The position numbers and the translations under genes were made by a program. This document shows positions 35,832 through 45,999 of a DNA stretch of 64,000 nt, piece after piece. The notes under the pieces are model-generated. The model saw only the letters and a list, made by a program, of their open reading frames with translations, was not told where the DNA came from and ran no database searches. Position 1 is the first letter of the stretch, and every line of letters begins with the position of its first letter. The DNA comes from Leptobrachium leishanense (taxonomy: Eukaryota; Chordata; Amphibia; Anura; Megophryidae). Location: positions 355,222,942-355,286,941 of the forward strand of contig CM019063.1 of NCBI GenBank assembly GCA_009667805.1, given 5' to 3'.

Positions 35832-38800
35832 CTATGTATCCTTTTTGAGAAGTAAGACAACTTCAGAAACAGGCCTAAAATAAACTTTTGGAGTACCTTC
35901 CTTCATGACTTTAATTTCTACCTTTCTAACTTTGTTGTCAACACTAGGTACAACTTTGATAATAAGTCCAACAGGCCATTCATTTCTATGAACTTGAGTG
36001 TCTTTCAGTAAGACAACGTCTCCGACTTGTAAGTTAGGCTTGTCAGCTTGCCATTTCCTGCGTGGCTGGAGCGTCACTAAATATTCCTGTCTCCATCGTC
36101 TCCAGAATGTGTCTGCAAGACTCTGCACTTGCTTCCACTGCTTGGTATGAAGATCTTTGAGTTCAAAATCTCCAGGAGGTGCCGTTGTTGTTTTGACTTT
36201 CAGAGTCAGAAGCATCGCGGGTGTCAATACTTCTGGCATTTCAGGATCTGTGGATACTGGAACTAAAGGTCGAGCGTTCATGATGGCCATGACTTCAGCC
36301 ATGAGTGTGGTCAGGACTTCATGTGTAAGACGTGTAGAGGTAGCTTTTAGAAGCAAGGCATCTAGAATACGATGAGCGACTCCGATCATCCTTTCCCAAG
36401 CTCCTCCCATATGTGATGCATGCGGAGGATTAAAGGTCCAAATACATCCTTGTTCTTGAAGGTAAGTATCCATCTCAGAGCCTTCCGTGTTAATCTTCAG
36501 TTCCTTGCAAGCTCCTACAAAGTTCGTACCACAGTCAGAGCGAAGTTGCTTTACGGGTCCTCGGATAGAAATAAATCTTCTCAGGGCATTGATGAAGCTT
36601 GACGTAGACAAGGACTCAATCACTTCTATGTGTGCTGCTCTAGTGCTCATACAAGAAAACAGAACGGCCCAACGCTTACTCCCTGTGCTGTGTCCTCTGG
36701 TCCGACGAAAGGAGACGTTCCAAGGACCAAAGACATCTAATCCAACATGCGTGAATGGTGGTTCCGAAGTAAGTCTATCTATGGGTAAGTCTGACATCTT
36801 TTGTTCTTCAAGTTTTCCTCTAATTTTTCTACAAATTACACATTTATGAATTACATTGGAGATTAGTCGTTTACCTCCTATAATCCAGAATCCAGATGAC
36901 CGGACTGCTCCTTCAGTGAAGTGGCGTCCCTGATGACCAATTTGTTCATGATAATGTCTTATCAATAGCAACGAAAGGTGATGGTTCTTGGGTATGATGT
37001 AGGGATGTTTCTCTTCAATAGTTATGTCATTTGCTGACATACGACCTCCAATTTTCATGACTCCGTTTTCATCCAAGATAGGGTTCAGTTTTCTAAGTGA
37101 ACTATGTTTGGGGAGCTCTTCTCTTTTAGTAAGACACTTGATGTCTTCTTTGAAAACTTCTTGTTGTACACATCTGATAATGTTGATTTTAGCTTGTACG
37201 AGATGATTGTCATCACACTTGTCAGTGTTTGTAGCTCTGCAGAAAGATTTGGCTAAAGTAATAAGTTTTGCTACTGCTCGAGTAAGTGACTTCCAACTTG
37301 AGAATCTTTCAAACCTGTACGTGCCTAGACTACCTCCGGTAGATTTAGTAATTAACGCTGTGGCTTGTGGTCGTATTTCCTTGTCATCATCTGGTTCTAT
37401 AAGTTCAAAGGTCTCTGACTGAGCACTCTCTCCTTTCTCTCTCCTGTTTAGAAAGGGTGGACCTGAGAACCAGTTAGTGTGTTGTAGGGCAGATGCTGTT
37501 ATAAGTCTAGTCCCGTGGTCAGCTGGATTTTTATCTGTACTGATGTAATGCCACTGTTCTGTATGGGTGGACTTCCTAATGCGGGTCACTCTGTTCAGAG
37601 TGCATTGCGTGGAAAGGAGACGCTTCATTGCTTGTCTTCTGTTATTCGGGAGGTGACATCGTGGTAAACGGAAAGGTAAAGGAGCTACCCAGTTGTTTGA
37701 TTCATCTATGAAGCCTTCTTTGCTCATGATCTCAAGGAAGAGGTTATCTTCCACAGATAATGCTTGTTTGTCATCACTTTGTGTTCTTTCGAACACCTTG
37801 CACCCTAATCTATCTGTATCTTCTGTTGAAGCTGTAGTCGCCATGTAGACCTGATGCTTCTGGTGTTGCTTCGAGAGGACTAGTCTCTCTTTGATTTGCA
37901 TGTTGTTTGTACAAGGGCTCAAACATGACGTGCGTCCATTTTGCAACAGGTTCGTTTTGTAGACATTCACTTTTGTTGGCTTGTGAACTCCGTCCAGACA
38001 CACGTCACCAATGATAACCCATCCAAGGTCGAGACGTTGCGCAAATGGTGCGTTGTGTAGCCCATTGTACTGTTCCCTAACCTTGTGTACTCTCAGTATG
38101 TCTCTTCCAAGTAGGAGGAGGATTGCAGAGTCTGGGTCAAGTATTGGTATCTTTTCTGCTATTTGTCTCGGATGAGGATGTCGACGTGCAATTTCGGGCG
38201 TGGGGATCTCTGATCTATCATCTGGTATCGTATCGCATTCTATGAGAGTTGGGAGGGACAACTGTGTTTTTCCATCTATTGACTCGATGATATAGTTGGT
38301 TGCTCTTCTCCCTGATGTCTCTATAATACCTGAGCAAGTCTTCAAGGTATATGAAACCGGATTTCCACTATCGTTGAAGATGTTGAAAAACTCTGTTCTG
38401 GCCAAAGACCTGTTGCTCTGCTCATCTAATACTGCATACATTCTCACAGTTTTCTCTCTGTGACCTTCAGGATATACTTTTACTAAACATATCTTTGAGC
38501 ATGATCTAGGACTAAATGTCTTTGTGCAGATCTCTGTACACGTTGACGTTATTGCTGGTGCTACGTCCTCTTTTTGCTCCCCACCATGATCTTCTTGGGT
38601 GGTTACGTTCTCCTCTGCCCATGGTGCTGGGCCTGGATGCATTGCAGAAAGATGCTTGTCACTGTGGCATTCTCTGTATTGTATTGCTGTCCTACAATCT
38701 TTTGCGAGATGTTGAGTTGAAGCACAGCATCTGAAGCAGATGTAATGGTCTTTAAGATAGGACTTACGTTCTTCGATTGTCTTGATCCTGAAACCGCGAC

Positions 38801-40529
38801 ATTTTTTCAGAGGATGAGGTTTGTTGTGTATCGGACACTGATCGTCTGGATCTTCAATTTTCTTTTCTGCGATTCTATTGTTGACGTATTCAGACTCAGG
38901 TGGTACTCCTGTCTTCCGTACAGACACCGTTGTCCTTGATTCCCTGTTCGGCTGCAGTGATTCTGTTCTGCTATAGTTTGGGTTTCCCAGGTTCAAAAAG
39001 GCAAAGCTTGGGTCATTGCGGGTTTTCGCTTGGTTCGTTATGAACTTAGTGAAGAAGGAGAAAGGTGGAAATGCCACTTGATAGCATTCTTTGTATTTTG
39101 ACGCTGCTGTAACCCATCTTTCTTGCAAGTTGTAAGGAAGCTTCACTATTATAGGGTTGACCCCACGTGCAGTGTCTAGATATGAGAGACCTGGTAGGTG
39201 TCCACCATTTTTTGCTGATTCCATCTCCAGGAGTATGTCTCCAAGCTCTCTTAACTTCTGATTGTCTTTGTTTGTTACTTTTGGGAAATTTTCAATTTTC
39301 TTCAGGAGTGCATCTTCAATTACTTCTGGTGATCCATAACCTTCCTCCAATCTCTGCCACACCATAGCAAGTCCTGTTGTTGCGTTGTGAGCGTGTACGG
39401 ACCTAATTCTTTTGGCTTGTTCGGAAGATTCTGGTCCGAGCCATTTAGAGAGTAGATCTAGTTTTTCTCTGTCTGTCATGTTTAAGTCTTGGGTGCTGCT
39501 AAGGAAAGATGACTTCCAGGCCCAATAATTTTCAGGACGGTCGTCAAACTTCAGGAGACCGGAACTCACCATTTCACGGCGTATCAGGTACTTCGTTACA
39601 ACTGAAATTCCAGCTGCCTCAGGTGAACGTACTCTGGGAACAGACCCCGGGCTTGGCTGTGGCTGATAGGACGGTGGGGTTGTTAGGTCAGGCTTGATCT
39701 GGTTATATGGTGTGTTTTCCTCATTGTAAATAACTCTCCTATAGCCCACATTGGTGTGTGCCTGGGTAGGAATCGTGTCGTTATTGATTTGATGTCTGGA
39801 AGAGCTGGCTAACTGGTCTTTGGGTTCGTAAACATTTGGCTTGTCGTGTTGGAACTCTGTTTTGGCTTTGCAGACTTTAGGTGATTCTAGGTAGCCGTCT
39901 GCTAGAGGGGCTTTTGATAGTTTTAATGCATTGTCAGTTTGTTGATCGGTGTACACGGTTGTGTGTAACTGAACATACTCCCTGGTACGATGAATTGCAC
40001 TGAGAGGTGTCACCTGTTCTTCTATGACAGGGAATGTTTCTTGATACTCTTCTTCTGCCGCATTCATGAGAACTTCAGCTTCTGCTACTGCTTTCATGAG
40101 AACTTCAGCTTCTGCTACTGCTGCTGAAGCTGCTTTCTCGTGTTGAAGAATATGTAGAGATGCTTTTACCTCTGCTTTTCTTCTAGTAGTTTCAGCTTCA
40201 TTCTTATGCTGTTCTTCCTCTATGTAGCCCTGTTCTCTTATCATTTCAGCTTCGCGTATTGCATAGGCAGCCATTGCATATGCTTTTTCTGCTTTTGCAC
40301 GTGCCTTGATGGCAGCAGCACTCGCCGTCGACAGGTTGGAGCAGATTGAGTGTCTTGAACTAGTGTGTTTGGACCTGGCAGTTTTAGCACTAGCTGATGT
40401 CAGATCTGATTTACTAGAGACTGTGGAGCTTGTGCACCGTGACCTGGTCTTTGGTGTGCTGAGTGTGCTTTGCTCTGCATCTGAAAGCTGAGGAATGGCT
40501 GGAGTAGCATGCTGTTCTGTGTGCTGCAT
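35832..40529 (-). CDS. BEL-2 Gag-protease-integrase polyprotein lacking RT
   Basis: 1565 codons from ATG at 40529, no internal stop. Order with rough residues: Ser/Thr-rich head (1-65); Ala/Glu coiled coil (70-170, with a tandem EAEVLM duplication); DUF1759-like Gag core (320-480); CPIHNKPHPLKKCRGF and knuckle CFRCCASTQHLAKDC (560-610); protease YAVLDEQSNRSLAR (698); LLLGRDILRVHKVREQ (840-855); RT N-terminal words LPFRLPRCHLPNN (945). At about residue 980 the sequence jumps to VTRIRKSTHTEQWHYIS, the end of RNase H. The RT palm with YVDD, seen intact in BEL-1, is absent. Integrase is complete: His/Cys zinc region (1190-1235), GLDVFGPW, RSDCGTNFVG and GGAWERM for D, D and E, then a DUF5641-like tail (LPRRKWQ..VGDVVLLKD region). 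The in-frame join implies selection or very recent deletion. Predicted to give Gag, protease and integrase only. Confidence 0.93.
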   Translation of the reverse strand: MQHTEQHATPAIPQLSDAEQSTLSTPKTRSRCTSSTVSSKSDLTSASAKTARSKHTSSRHSICSNLSTASAAAIKARAKAEKAYAMAAYAIREAEMIREQGYIEEEQHKNEAETTRRKAEVKASLHILQHEKAASAAVAEAEVLMKAVAEAEVLMNAAEEEYQETFPVIEEQVTPLSAIHRTREYVQLHTTVYTDQQTDNALKLSKAPLADGYLESPKVCKAKTEFQHDKPNVYEPKDQLASSSRHQINNDTIPTQAHTNVGYRRVIYNEENTPYNQIKPDLTTPPSYQPQPSPGSVPRVRSPEAAGISVVTKYLIRREMVSSGLLKFDDRPENYWAWKSSFLSSTQDLNMTDREKLDLLSKWLGPESSEQAKRIRSVHAHNATTGLAMVWQRLEEGYGSPEVIEDALLKKIENFPKVTNKDNQKLRELGDILLEMESAKNGGHLPGLSYLDTARGVNPIIVKLPYNLQERWVTAASKYKECYQVAFPPFSFFTKFITNQAKTRNDPSFAFLNLGNPNYSRTESLQPNRESRTTVSVRKTGVPPESEYVNNRIAEKKIEDPDDQCPIHNKPHPLKKCRGFRIKTIEERKSYLKDHYICFRCCASTQHLAKDCRTAIQYRECHSDKHLSAMHPGPAPWAEENVTTQEDHGGEQKEDVAPAITSTCTEICTKTFSPRSCSKICLVKVYPEGHREKTVRMYAVLDEQSNRSLARTEFFNIFNDSGNPVSYTLKTCSGIIETSGRRATNYIIESIDGKTQLSLPTLIECDTIPDDRSEIPTPEIARRHPHPRQIAEKIPILDPDSAILLLLGRDILRVHKVREQYNGLHNAPFAQRLDLGWVIIGDVCLDGVHKPTKVNVYKTNLLQNGRTSCLSPCTNNMQIKERLVLSKQHQKHQVYMATTASTEDTDRLGCKVFERTQSDDKQALSVEDNLFLEIMSKEGFIDESNNWVAPLPFRLPRCHLPNNRRQAMKRLLSTQCTLNRVTRIRKSTHTEQWHYISTDKNPADHGTRLITASALQHTNWFSGPPFLNRREKGESAQSETFELIEPDDDKEIRPQATALITKSTGGSLGTYRFERFSSWKSLTRAVAKLITLAKSFCRATNTDKCDDNHLVQAKINIIRCVQQEVFKEDIKCLTKREELPKHSSLRKLNPILDENGVMKIGGRMSANDITIEEKHPYIIPKNHHLSLLLIRHYHEQIGHQGRHFTEGAVRSSGFWIIGGKRLISNVIHKCVICRKIRGKLEEQKMSDLPIDRLTSEPPFTHVGLDVFGPWNVSFRRTRGHSTGSKRWAVLFSCMSTRAAHIEVIESLSTSSFINALRRFISIRGPVKQLRSDCGTNFVGACKELKINTEGSEMDTYLQEQGCIWTFNPPHASHMGGAWERMIGVAHRILDALLLKATSTRLTHEVLTTLMAEVMAIMNARPLVPVSTDPEMPEVLTPAMLLTLKVKTTTAPPGDFELKDLHTKQWKQVQSLADTFWRRWRQEYLVTLQPRRKWQADKPNLQVGDVVLLKDTQVHRNEWPVGLIIKVVPSVDNKVRKVEIKVMKEGTPKVYFRPVSEVVLLLKKDT

Positions 40530-40638
40530 GGTGAGACAGATTACTACTTTGCAGGATGCTTGAGGAAGTTAGAGATAGATGTGTAGAAAGAATCCACTTT
40601 TCTTTTGATTAGGTCTGCTGTGTATAAAGTCTTTTTAC

Positions 40639-41178
40639 TGTTCTGCCCTCACAATGTGTCTGAGGCACAAAGCTTGGCAGACAGCTAACATAATAAAAAT
40701 CTGGAAGCAGGATTGAAGAAAAGTCTTTACTGAACTTTATTTGTATCTTTACTTTTCAGATCTTTAAACTTTGTAAAACTGTGGAAAATACGGAATTATG
40801 GCAATATATTAGTCTAGGAATGCAAATCTACACAAATAAGTGACAGGCATGCTACCTAGATGTAAATTACTGGCTAACAGAAGTTTAACTTAATGTGAAG
40901 ACAATCAAACACTACTAAACTAATCTAACAGTGCTTTAAGTTGCTAAAAATATATACATAACTAAAAACATGAAGGTTCTACTTACAGACTTATAAGCAG
41001 AAGGCCTGTGTAACAGAACTGTGGAGCTTGCTTTCTGCTTGACTCACTGGTAGCTATGCTGGTTGAATCTGGCTCTACCAGGAAGTAACTGTACTGCATG
41101 GCATCAGTAATGGCCGCTCAATTAAAGAAACAGTACTCTAATAAACTAAATGCTTAGAAATTTGTGAGTGACAGAACA
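40639..41178 (-). repeat. BEL-2 5' LTR
   Basis: 540 bp with the same 7-bp inverted ends as its partner. The Gag ATG (40529) lies 110 bases inside. Directly after the LTR the minus strand reads GTAAAAAGAC. BEL-1 has GTAAAACGAC at the same place, so this may be the primer-site region, but I cannot name the tRNA. Confidence 0.93.
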
Positions 41179-41183
41179 GACTG

Positions 41184-42170
41184 TATCACTAATCAGAGAT
41201 CTCTTCCTAAAGACTGGTTCACAGTGGTTTTGATTCATTCATCGACGAAGACGGCTTGCTAAGAGTAGGAGGTCATCTTAAGGAAGCTAGCATAGACTTT
41301 TCAGAGAAGCATCCTGTATTGATCCCTGGTTGTCATCACATCTCTTCTTTGCTCGTACAATACTATCACGATCAGGTAAAACATCAGGGACGACTATTTA
41401 CAGAAGGGGCTTTACGAGCTGCTGGACTGTGGATAGTTGGAGCAAAAAGATGTGTGAGCAGATTTATTTTTAAATGTGTTACTTGTCGCAAACTACGTGG
41501 TATTTTTCAAACACAAAAGATGGCCAATCTTCTTTCCGACAGGTTTAGCACAGCTCCTCCTTTCACCAACATCGGCCTTGATGTATTTGGTCCATGGTCC
41601 GTCTCCGCCAGACACACAAGAGGAGGTTGCGCCAGCAGTAAACGCTGTGCAGTAATATTCACCTGTATGACCATCCGAGCTGTCCACATAGAGGTGATCG
41701 AATCAATGGACACCTCTAGTTTCATAAACGCTCTCAGGCGTTTCATGGCTATAAGAGGCCCTGTTAAACACATTCGCTCTGACAGAGGTACAAACTTTGT
41801 AGGAGCAGCTAAAGAACTACAGATTTCTTCCAATGTGGATGTCATCCACATAGAGAGATATTTGAGCGAACAAGGCTGCACTTGGACCTTTAACCCACCG
41901 CATTCTTCTCACATGGGAGGAACCTGGGAGAGGATGATTGGCATAGCACGAAGAATCCTAGACTCCATTTTCTTACAAGTAAGTACTGGAAGACTTACTC
42001 ATGAGTGCCTAGTTACTTTAATGGCAGAAGTATCCGCTATTATAAACACTAGACCTCTGACTCCAATCTCCACTGATTCTGAAGATCCAGCAATCCTCAA
42101 CCCAACTATGCTGCTTACTCAGAAGACTAGCACCACTGCTGCTCCAACTGGTGACTTCAGTACTAAAGAC
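41184..42170 (+). pseudogene. BEL-1 integrase, split by hAT-3
   Basis: Open from about 41256. Zinc region YYHDQVKHQGRLFTEGALRA and CVTCRKLRG (H-H-C-C), DDE core GLDVFGPW, RSDRGTNFVG and GGTWERMIG, and INTRPLTPIS. The frame is cut at 42170 by hAT-3 after STKD and resumes at 49586 with QWRQVQSLADTFWDRW. All three catalytic residues are present, but the reading frame no longer reaches its C-terminus because of the hAT insertion. Confidence 0.92.
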
Positions 42171-42401
42171 TAGGGATGAGCTGTTCGGGTTCGGACGGTT
42201 CGGGGTTCGACCCGAATTTAGCCTGTTCGAGCGGATCGCGAACCCCGAACATTTCCGGGTGTTCGCCGCATGTTCAACCACAATGGACCACAATGCATTT
42301 TCCCACTGCCTGAAGCTCCTAATTGGCTACAGCCTTGCACCTGACCACAGGTCTGGTGCAAGACTGGTTGAACACTATGCCAATCACCGCTCAGAGTCCT
42401 G

Positions 42402-42464
42402 ATTGGGCAAATTTTGCCCAATCATGGGCTCACAGAGCTAAGACCCGCAGCACACTATATAAGG
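42402..42464 (+). promoter_or_regulatory. hAT promoter: CCAAT palindrome plus TATA (copy 3)
   Basis: Palindromic CCAAT pair at 42402-42422 and TATATAAGG at 42456-42464, about 740 bp before the transposase ATG at 43206. Position and spacing match the other copies. Confidence 0.7.
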
Positions 42465-42589
42465 TTTCCACGCAGCGCTTCTGCACGCATTTCAGAGGAG
42501 ATTTCAAAGGAGATAGTTGTGTGTGTTGTTACTGCCGGTCTGCCACGCTACTGGGGGCATCTGGGGGGGGTCTCATTTTGACCAAATAT

Positions 42590-43110
42590 CAGGGAATTTA
42601 GGTGATGTGTGTCTTGTCACTGTGCCAGCAAGTTTTTTTGGGGTTTACAACTTTATTTAAAACATTTGTGAATTGAGGTGATTTTCTGGGTCTTGTCACT
42701 GTGCCAGCAAATCTTTTTGGGGCTCACTAATTTCTTTAAAACACTTGTGAATTAAGGTGATATGTGTCTCGTCATACGAACAGTACCACGCTGTATTTTG
42801 GGGCTCACTAATTTCTTTAAAGCACTTGGGAATTAAGGTGATCTGTGTCTCGTCATACGAACAGTACCACGCTGTATTTTGGGGCTCACTAATTTCTTTA
42901 AAACACTTGTGAATCAAGGTGATCTTCTGTGTCTCGTCACACAGCCAGCAAGTTTTTTTGGGGCTCACTAATTTCTTTAAAACACTTGGGAATTAAGGTG
43001 ATCTGTGTCTCGTCATACAAACAGTACCACGCTGTATTTTGGGGCTCACTAATTTCTTTAAAACACTTGGGAATTAAGGTGATCTGTCTCTTGTCATTGG
43101 CTGCCAGCTA
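42590..43110 (+). repeat. hAT 5' subterminal tandem array (copy 3)
   Basis: About seven units of 60-80 bp with GTCTCGTCATACGAACAGTA, TTTTGGGGCTCACTAATTTC and AAAACACTTG words. It ends in the leader ATATATCACTCACC before the ATG. It has fewer units than copies 1, 2 and 4. Confidence 0.82.
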
Positions 43111-43205
43111 TCAGTGTGTCTCACTGAGTTATACCAGAGTTATTTAAATCTTTATACCAGAGTTGAATCAGAGTTCTGTATATATTAATCTATATATCAC
43201 TCACC

Positions 43206-44153
43206 ATGTCTGAAAGAACAAAACGGACAGGCAGACGCTCCCAGCCACAGATAAGAGGGCAAGCAGCCCCTGTGTCAGGGGGCTGTGTCTCTGGTCGTGG
43301 TGGACGTGGGGCATCCTCTGCAGGGGCACGCTTGTCCTTTCTAACTGGTGCTAGCCGTCTTAAGCAGCAGCAACATACAGAGGACTTGGTGGATTGGCTA
43401 ACCAGGCCATCCTCATCCTCCGAGTCCTCTGCCAGCCAGGCTTCTAGTGCTTTACAGTCCACCTCAGTTGCCACAGCATCTAATGAAGCTTCCATGTCCA
43501 CAGCTACTCCTGCCGTAGCCTCACTATCACACACGGAGGAGTCAGCTGAATTGTTTGACTACAATGAGAGTGACATGTTGCTTGAGAATGTGCAGCAAGT
43601 ACAGTGCTCTGATTCAATCTCTGAGGTTGAGCAAGGGAGTATAATCAACCTAGAGGAAGGGGGTGCCAGTGATGACACACAAATAACTGGCACTCATGCT
43701 GCCCCAGCAGCTGCAGCATACTGCCAAGTTGGCTCCAGTTAAGAGGAGATAGGGGGTGAAGATGACATTGATGATGAGGTCACTGACTCCACCTGGGTGC
43801 CAGATCGAACTGAGGAATCAAGTGAGGAGGAGGGGGAGGAGGAGGAGGAGGAGGCGGCACAGCAAACACGAGGCACAACATCCTCTGTGACCAACCGTAG
43901 CACTAGCCAGTCCAAGGCATCACATGTCAGAGCTGCTATGGTGCAGAGTGCTGTTGTCTCAAAGAACACATGCAGGAACTCTGCTGTCTGGGAATTCTTT
44001 AAGAAATGTGCAGCAGACCCCAGTGTTGCTATTTGTAATCTATATCAGAGGAGGCTGAAGCGTGGGATAAACACCGGACACTTGGGTACCACGTGCTTGA
44101 GGTTGACATATGAACAAGTGCCACACATCCCGTTGGCGCAAAACTTTGCGTAG
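43206..44153 (+). pseudogene. hAT transposase N-terminus with BED-type finger (copy 3)
   Basis: ATG at 43206. The basic Arg/Gly head (TKRTGRRSQPQ) is followed by Ser-rich, then Glu/Asp-rich low-complexity DNA. A TAA at 43740-43742 replaces a codon that reads GAC in copy 4. The frame continues 43743-44150 with an acidic run, then NSAVWEFFKKCAADPSVAIC, the start of a BED zinc finger (VW..F....C). The second finger Cys is Tyr here (CNLY; copy 4 has CNLC), and a frame change follows near 44145. BED fingers bind DNA in this transposase family. Tc1-2 and a further frame break separate this from the catalytic part. Confidence 0.8.
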
Positions 44154-44382
44154 GTCCTCCTCCTTCTCTTCTGTCTCTACCCACACTGTATGTTCTGCCA
44201 TGCAATTGCCTACATCCTCCACCGACAGGGATGATGCTACAGTAATGGATGTACCAGCAGGTCCTTCCTCACAATGTGACATCATCCCAGTAGCTGAAGA
44301 TTTACGCAGTTAGATTACGTTGCCGCAGCTGCTGCAGCGAAAGAAAAAATATAGTTCCAACCATCCCCAAGCACAGCGTCTA

Positions 44383-45999
44383 CAGTTGTGTTCAAAATTA
44401 TTCAACCCAGAATGCTGTAAAGGGTTTTAGGGAATTTAGTGTACATTTGTAATTGTATTCAGAATGAAATCCTACAAGGACTTTTTAAAGAACCATATGC
44501 AACTAAAATGACATCAATTGGTTTTGTAATACAGTAGTAAATGTTTCTTTTGTGAATTCTTCATTGACACAATTATTCAACCCCTTAAAGACTACCACTC
44601 TGAAGAACAGAGGTTCATTCAAGTGTTTTCAATCAGGTATTGAAAACACCTATGGATGTCACGGAGCAGCAATAAAGCATAATAAGCACCAATTAGGCAG
44701 CTTTAAAATGACTGTGATACTCAGCTCCTTCTAGACATTTACTGGTGTGGTTACAAACATGGTAAAGTCAAGAGAATGGTCCAGGAAGACAAGAGAAGAG
44801 GTGATTACTCTTCACAGGAAGGGCAATGGCTATAAGAAGATTGCAAAGATGTTAAACATACCAAGAGAGACCATAGGAAGCATCATTCGCAAATTCAAGG
44901 CAAAGGGCACTGTTGAAACGCTACCTGGTCATGGCAGAAAGAAGATGCTGACTTCGACTGCTGTGCGCTACCTGAAGCGTAGAGTGGAGCAAAGTCCCCG
45001 TGTGACTGCTGAGGAACTGGGAAAAGATTTGTCAGATGTGGGTACTGAAGTTTCAGCTCAGACAATACGGCGCACACTGCGTAATGAAGGCCTCCATGCC
45101 AGAACTCCCAGGTGCACCCCCTTGCTGTCTCCAAAGAATAAGAAGAGTCAACTGCAGTATGCCAAAAGTCATGTGGACAAACCACAGAAGTTTTGGGATA
45201 GTGTTCTGTGGACTGATAAAACAAAATTAGAACTGTTTGGGCCCATGGATCAACGCTATGTTTGGAGGAGGAAGAACAAGGCCTATAAAGAAAAGAACAC
45301 CTTGCCTACTGTGAAGCATGGCGGGGGGTCATTCATGCTTTGGAGCGGTTTTGCTTCTGCAGGTACAGGGAAGCTTCAGCGTGTGCAAGGTACCATGAAT
45401 TCTCTTCAGTACCAGGAGATATTGAATGACATTGTGATGCAGTCCATCACAAACCTGAGGCTTGGGAGCTGTTGGACCTTTCAACAGGACAATGATCCCA
45501 AGCATACCTCCAAGTCCACTAGAGCATGGTTGCAGATTAAAGGCTGGAACATTTTGGAGTGGCCATCGCAGTCACCTGACTTAAAGCCGATTGAGAACCT
45601 CTGTTGGGACTTAAAGAAAGCAGTTGCAGTGCGCAAGCCTAAGAATGTGACTGAACTGGAGGCTTTTGCCCATGACGAATGAGCGAAGATACCCGTAGAT
45701 CGCTGCAAGACACTTGTGTCAAGCTATGCTTCACATTTAAAAGCTGTTATAACCGTAAAAGGATGTTGTAATAAGTACTAAGACTGAATGTCACTTGGGG
45801 GTTGAATAAAACTGATAAGGATGTGAGCACAGAAAAGACATTTGTGGTTATTTCATTATAAATGTTATGTTATATTTGTCTGACCTACACGTGCCTCTTT
45901 GATTTAATTGTAAGCAAGATGACTGAATGATCAAAATCAATGTCAAACTGGCCAAAACACTCAATTTCAGTGGGGGTTGAATAATTTTGAACACAACTG
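44383..45999 (+). mobile_element. Tc1-like DNA transposon, copy 2
   Basis: 1617 bp, same inverted ends and family as 7604-9209, flanked by TA (44381-44382 and 46000-46001), inserted in hAT-3 between the BED finger and the catalytic domain. The uncut hAT sequence would read from GCACAGCG into AATGCCAGC. Confidence 0.95.
44759..45682 (+). CDS. Tc1 transposase (copy 2), C-terminally truncated
   Basis: Begins at ATG 44759 (VKSREWSRKTREE). A GTG 12 bases upstream is not a likely start. The frame is open for 307 codons: paired helix-turn-helix (about residues 10-110), DDE core with [26 protein letters not shown] and SPDLKPIENLCW, with 34 residues between the last Asp and Glu. It ends at TGA 45680-45682 where copy 1 has TGG, losing about 20 C-terminal residues. 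Changes at otherwise conserved spots (TDET to TDKT, WWDL to CWDL) suggest it may be inactive. The two copies have different lesions. Confidence 0.85.
   Translation: MVKSREWSRKTREEVITLHRKGNGYKKIAKMLNIPRETIGSIIRKFKAKGTVETLPGHGRKKMLTSTAVRYLKRRVEQSPRVTAEELGKDLSDVGTEVSAQTIRRTLRNEGLHARTPRCTPLLSPKNKKSQLQYAKSHVDKPQKFWDSVLWTDKTKLELFGPMDQRYVWRRKNKAYKEKNTLPTVKHGGGSFMLWSGFASAGTGKLQRVQGTMNSLQYQEILNDIVMQSITNLRLGSCWTFQQDNDPKHTSKSTRAWLQIKGWNILEWPSQSPDLKPIENLCWDLKKAVAVRKPKNVTELEAFAHDE

Larger units (their letters stand above)
35262..41178 (-). mobile_element. BEL/Pao element BEL-2: young, RT-less
   Basis: 5917 bp on the minus strand between 5-bp duplications GACTG (35257-35261 and 41179-41183). Two 540-bp LTRs differ at only two positions by my comparison. 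One long Gag-Pol frame fills the inside. The purine tract AAAGTGGGGAG lies just inside the 3' LTR (35802-35812 on the plus strand, complement). It is inserted in BEL-1 between RNase H and integrase. The missing RT (see the CDS) makes it non-autonomous. Confidence 0.95.

Noticed and set aside
36157..40491. Plus-strand ORFs of 60-120 codons
   Set aside because: They are antisense shadows of the BEL-2 polyprotein.
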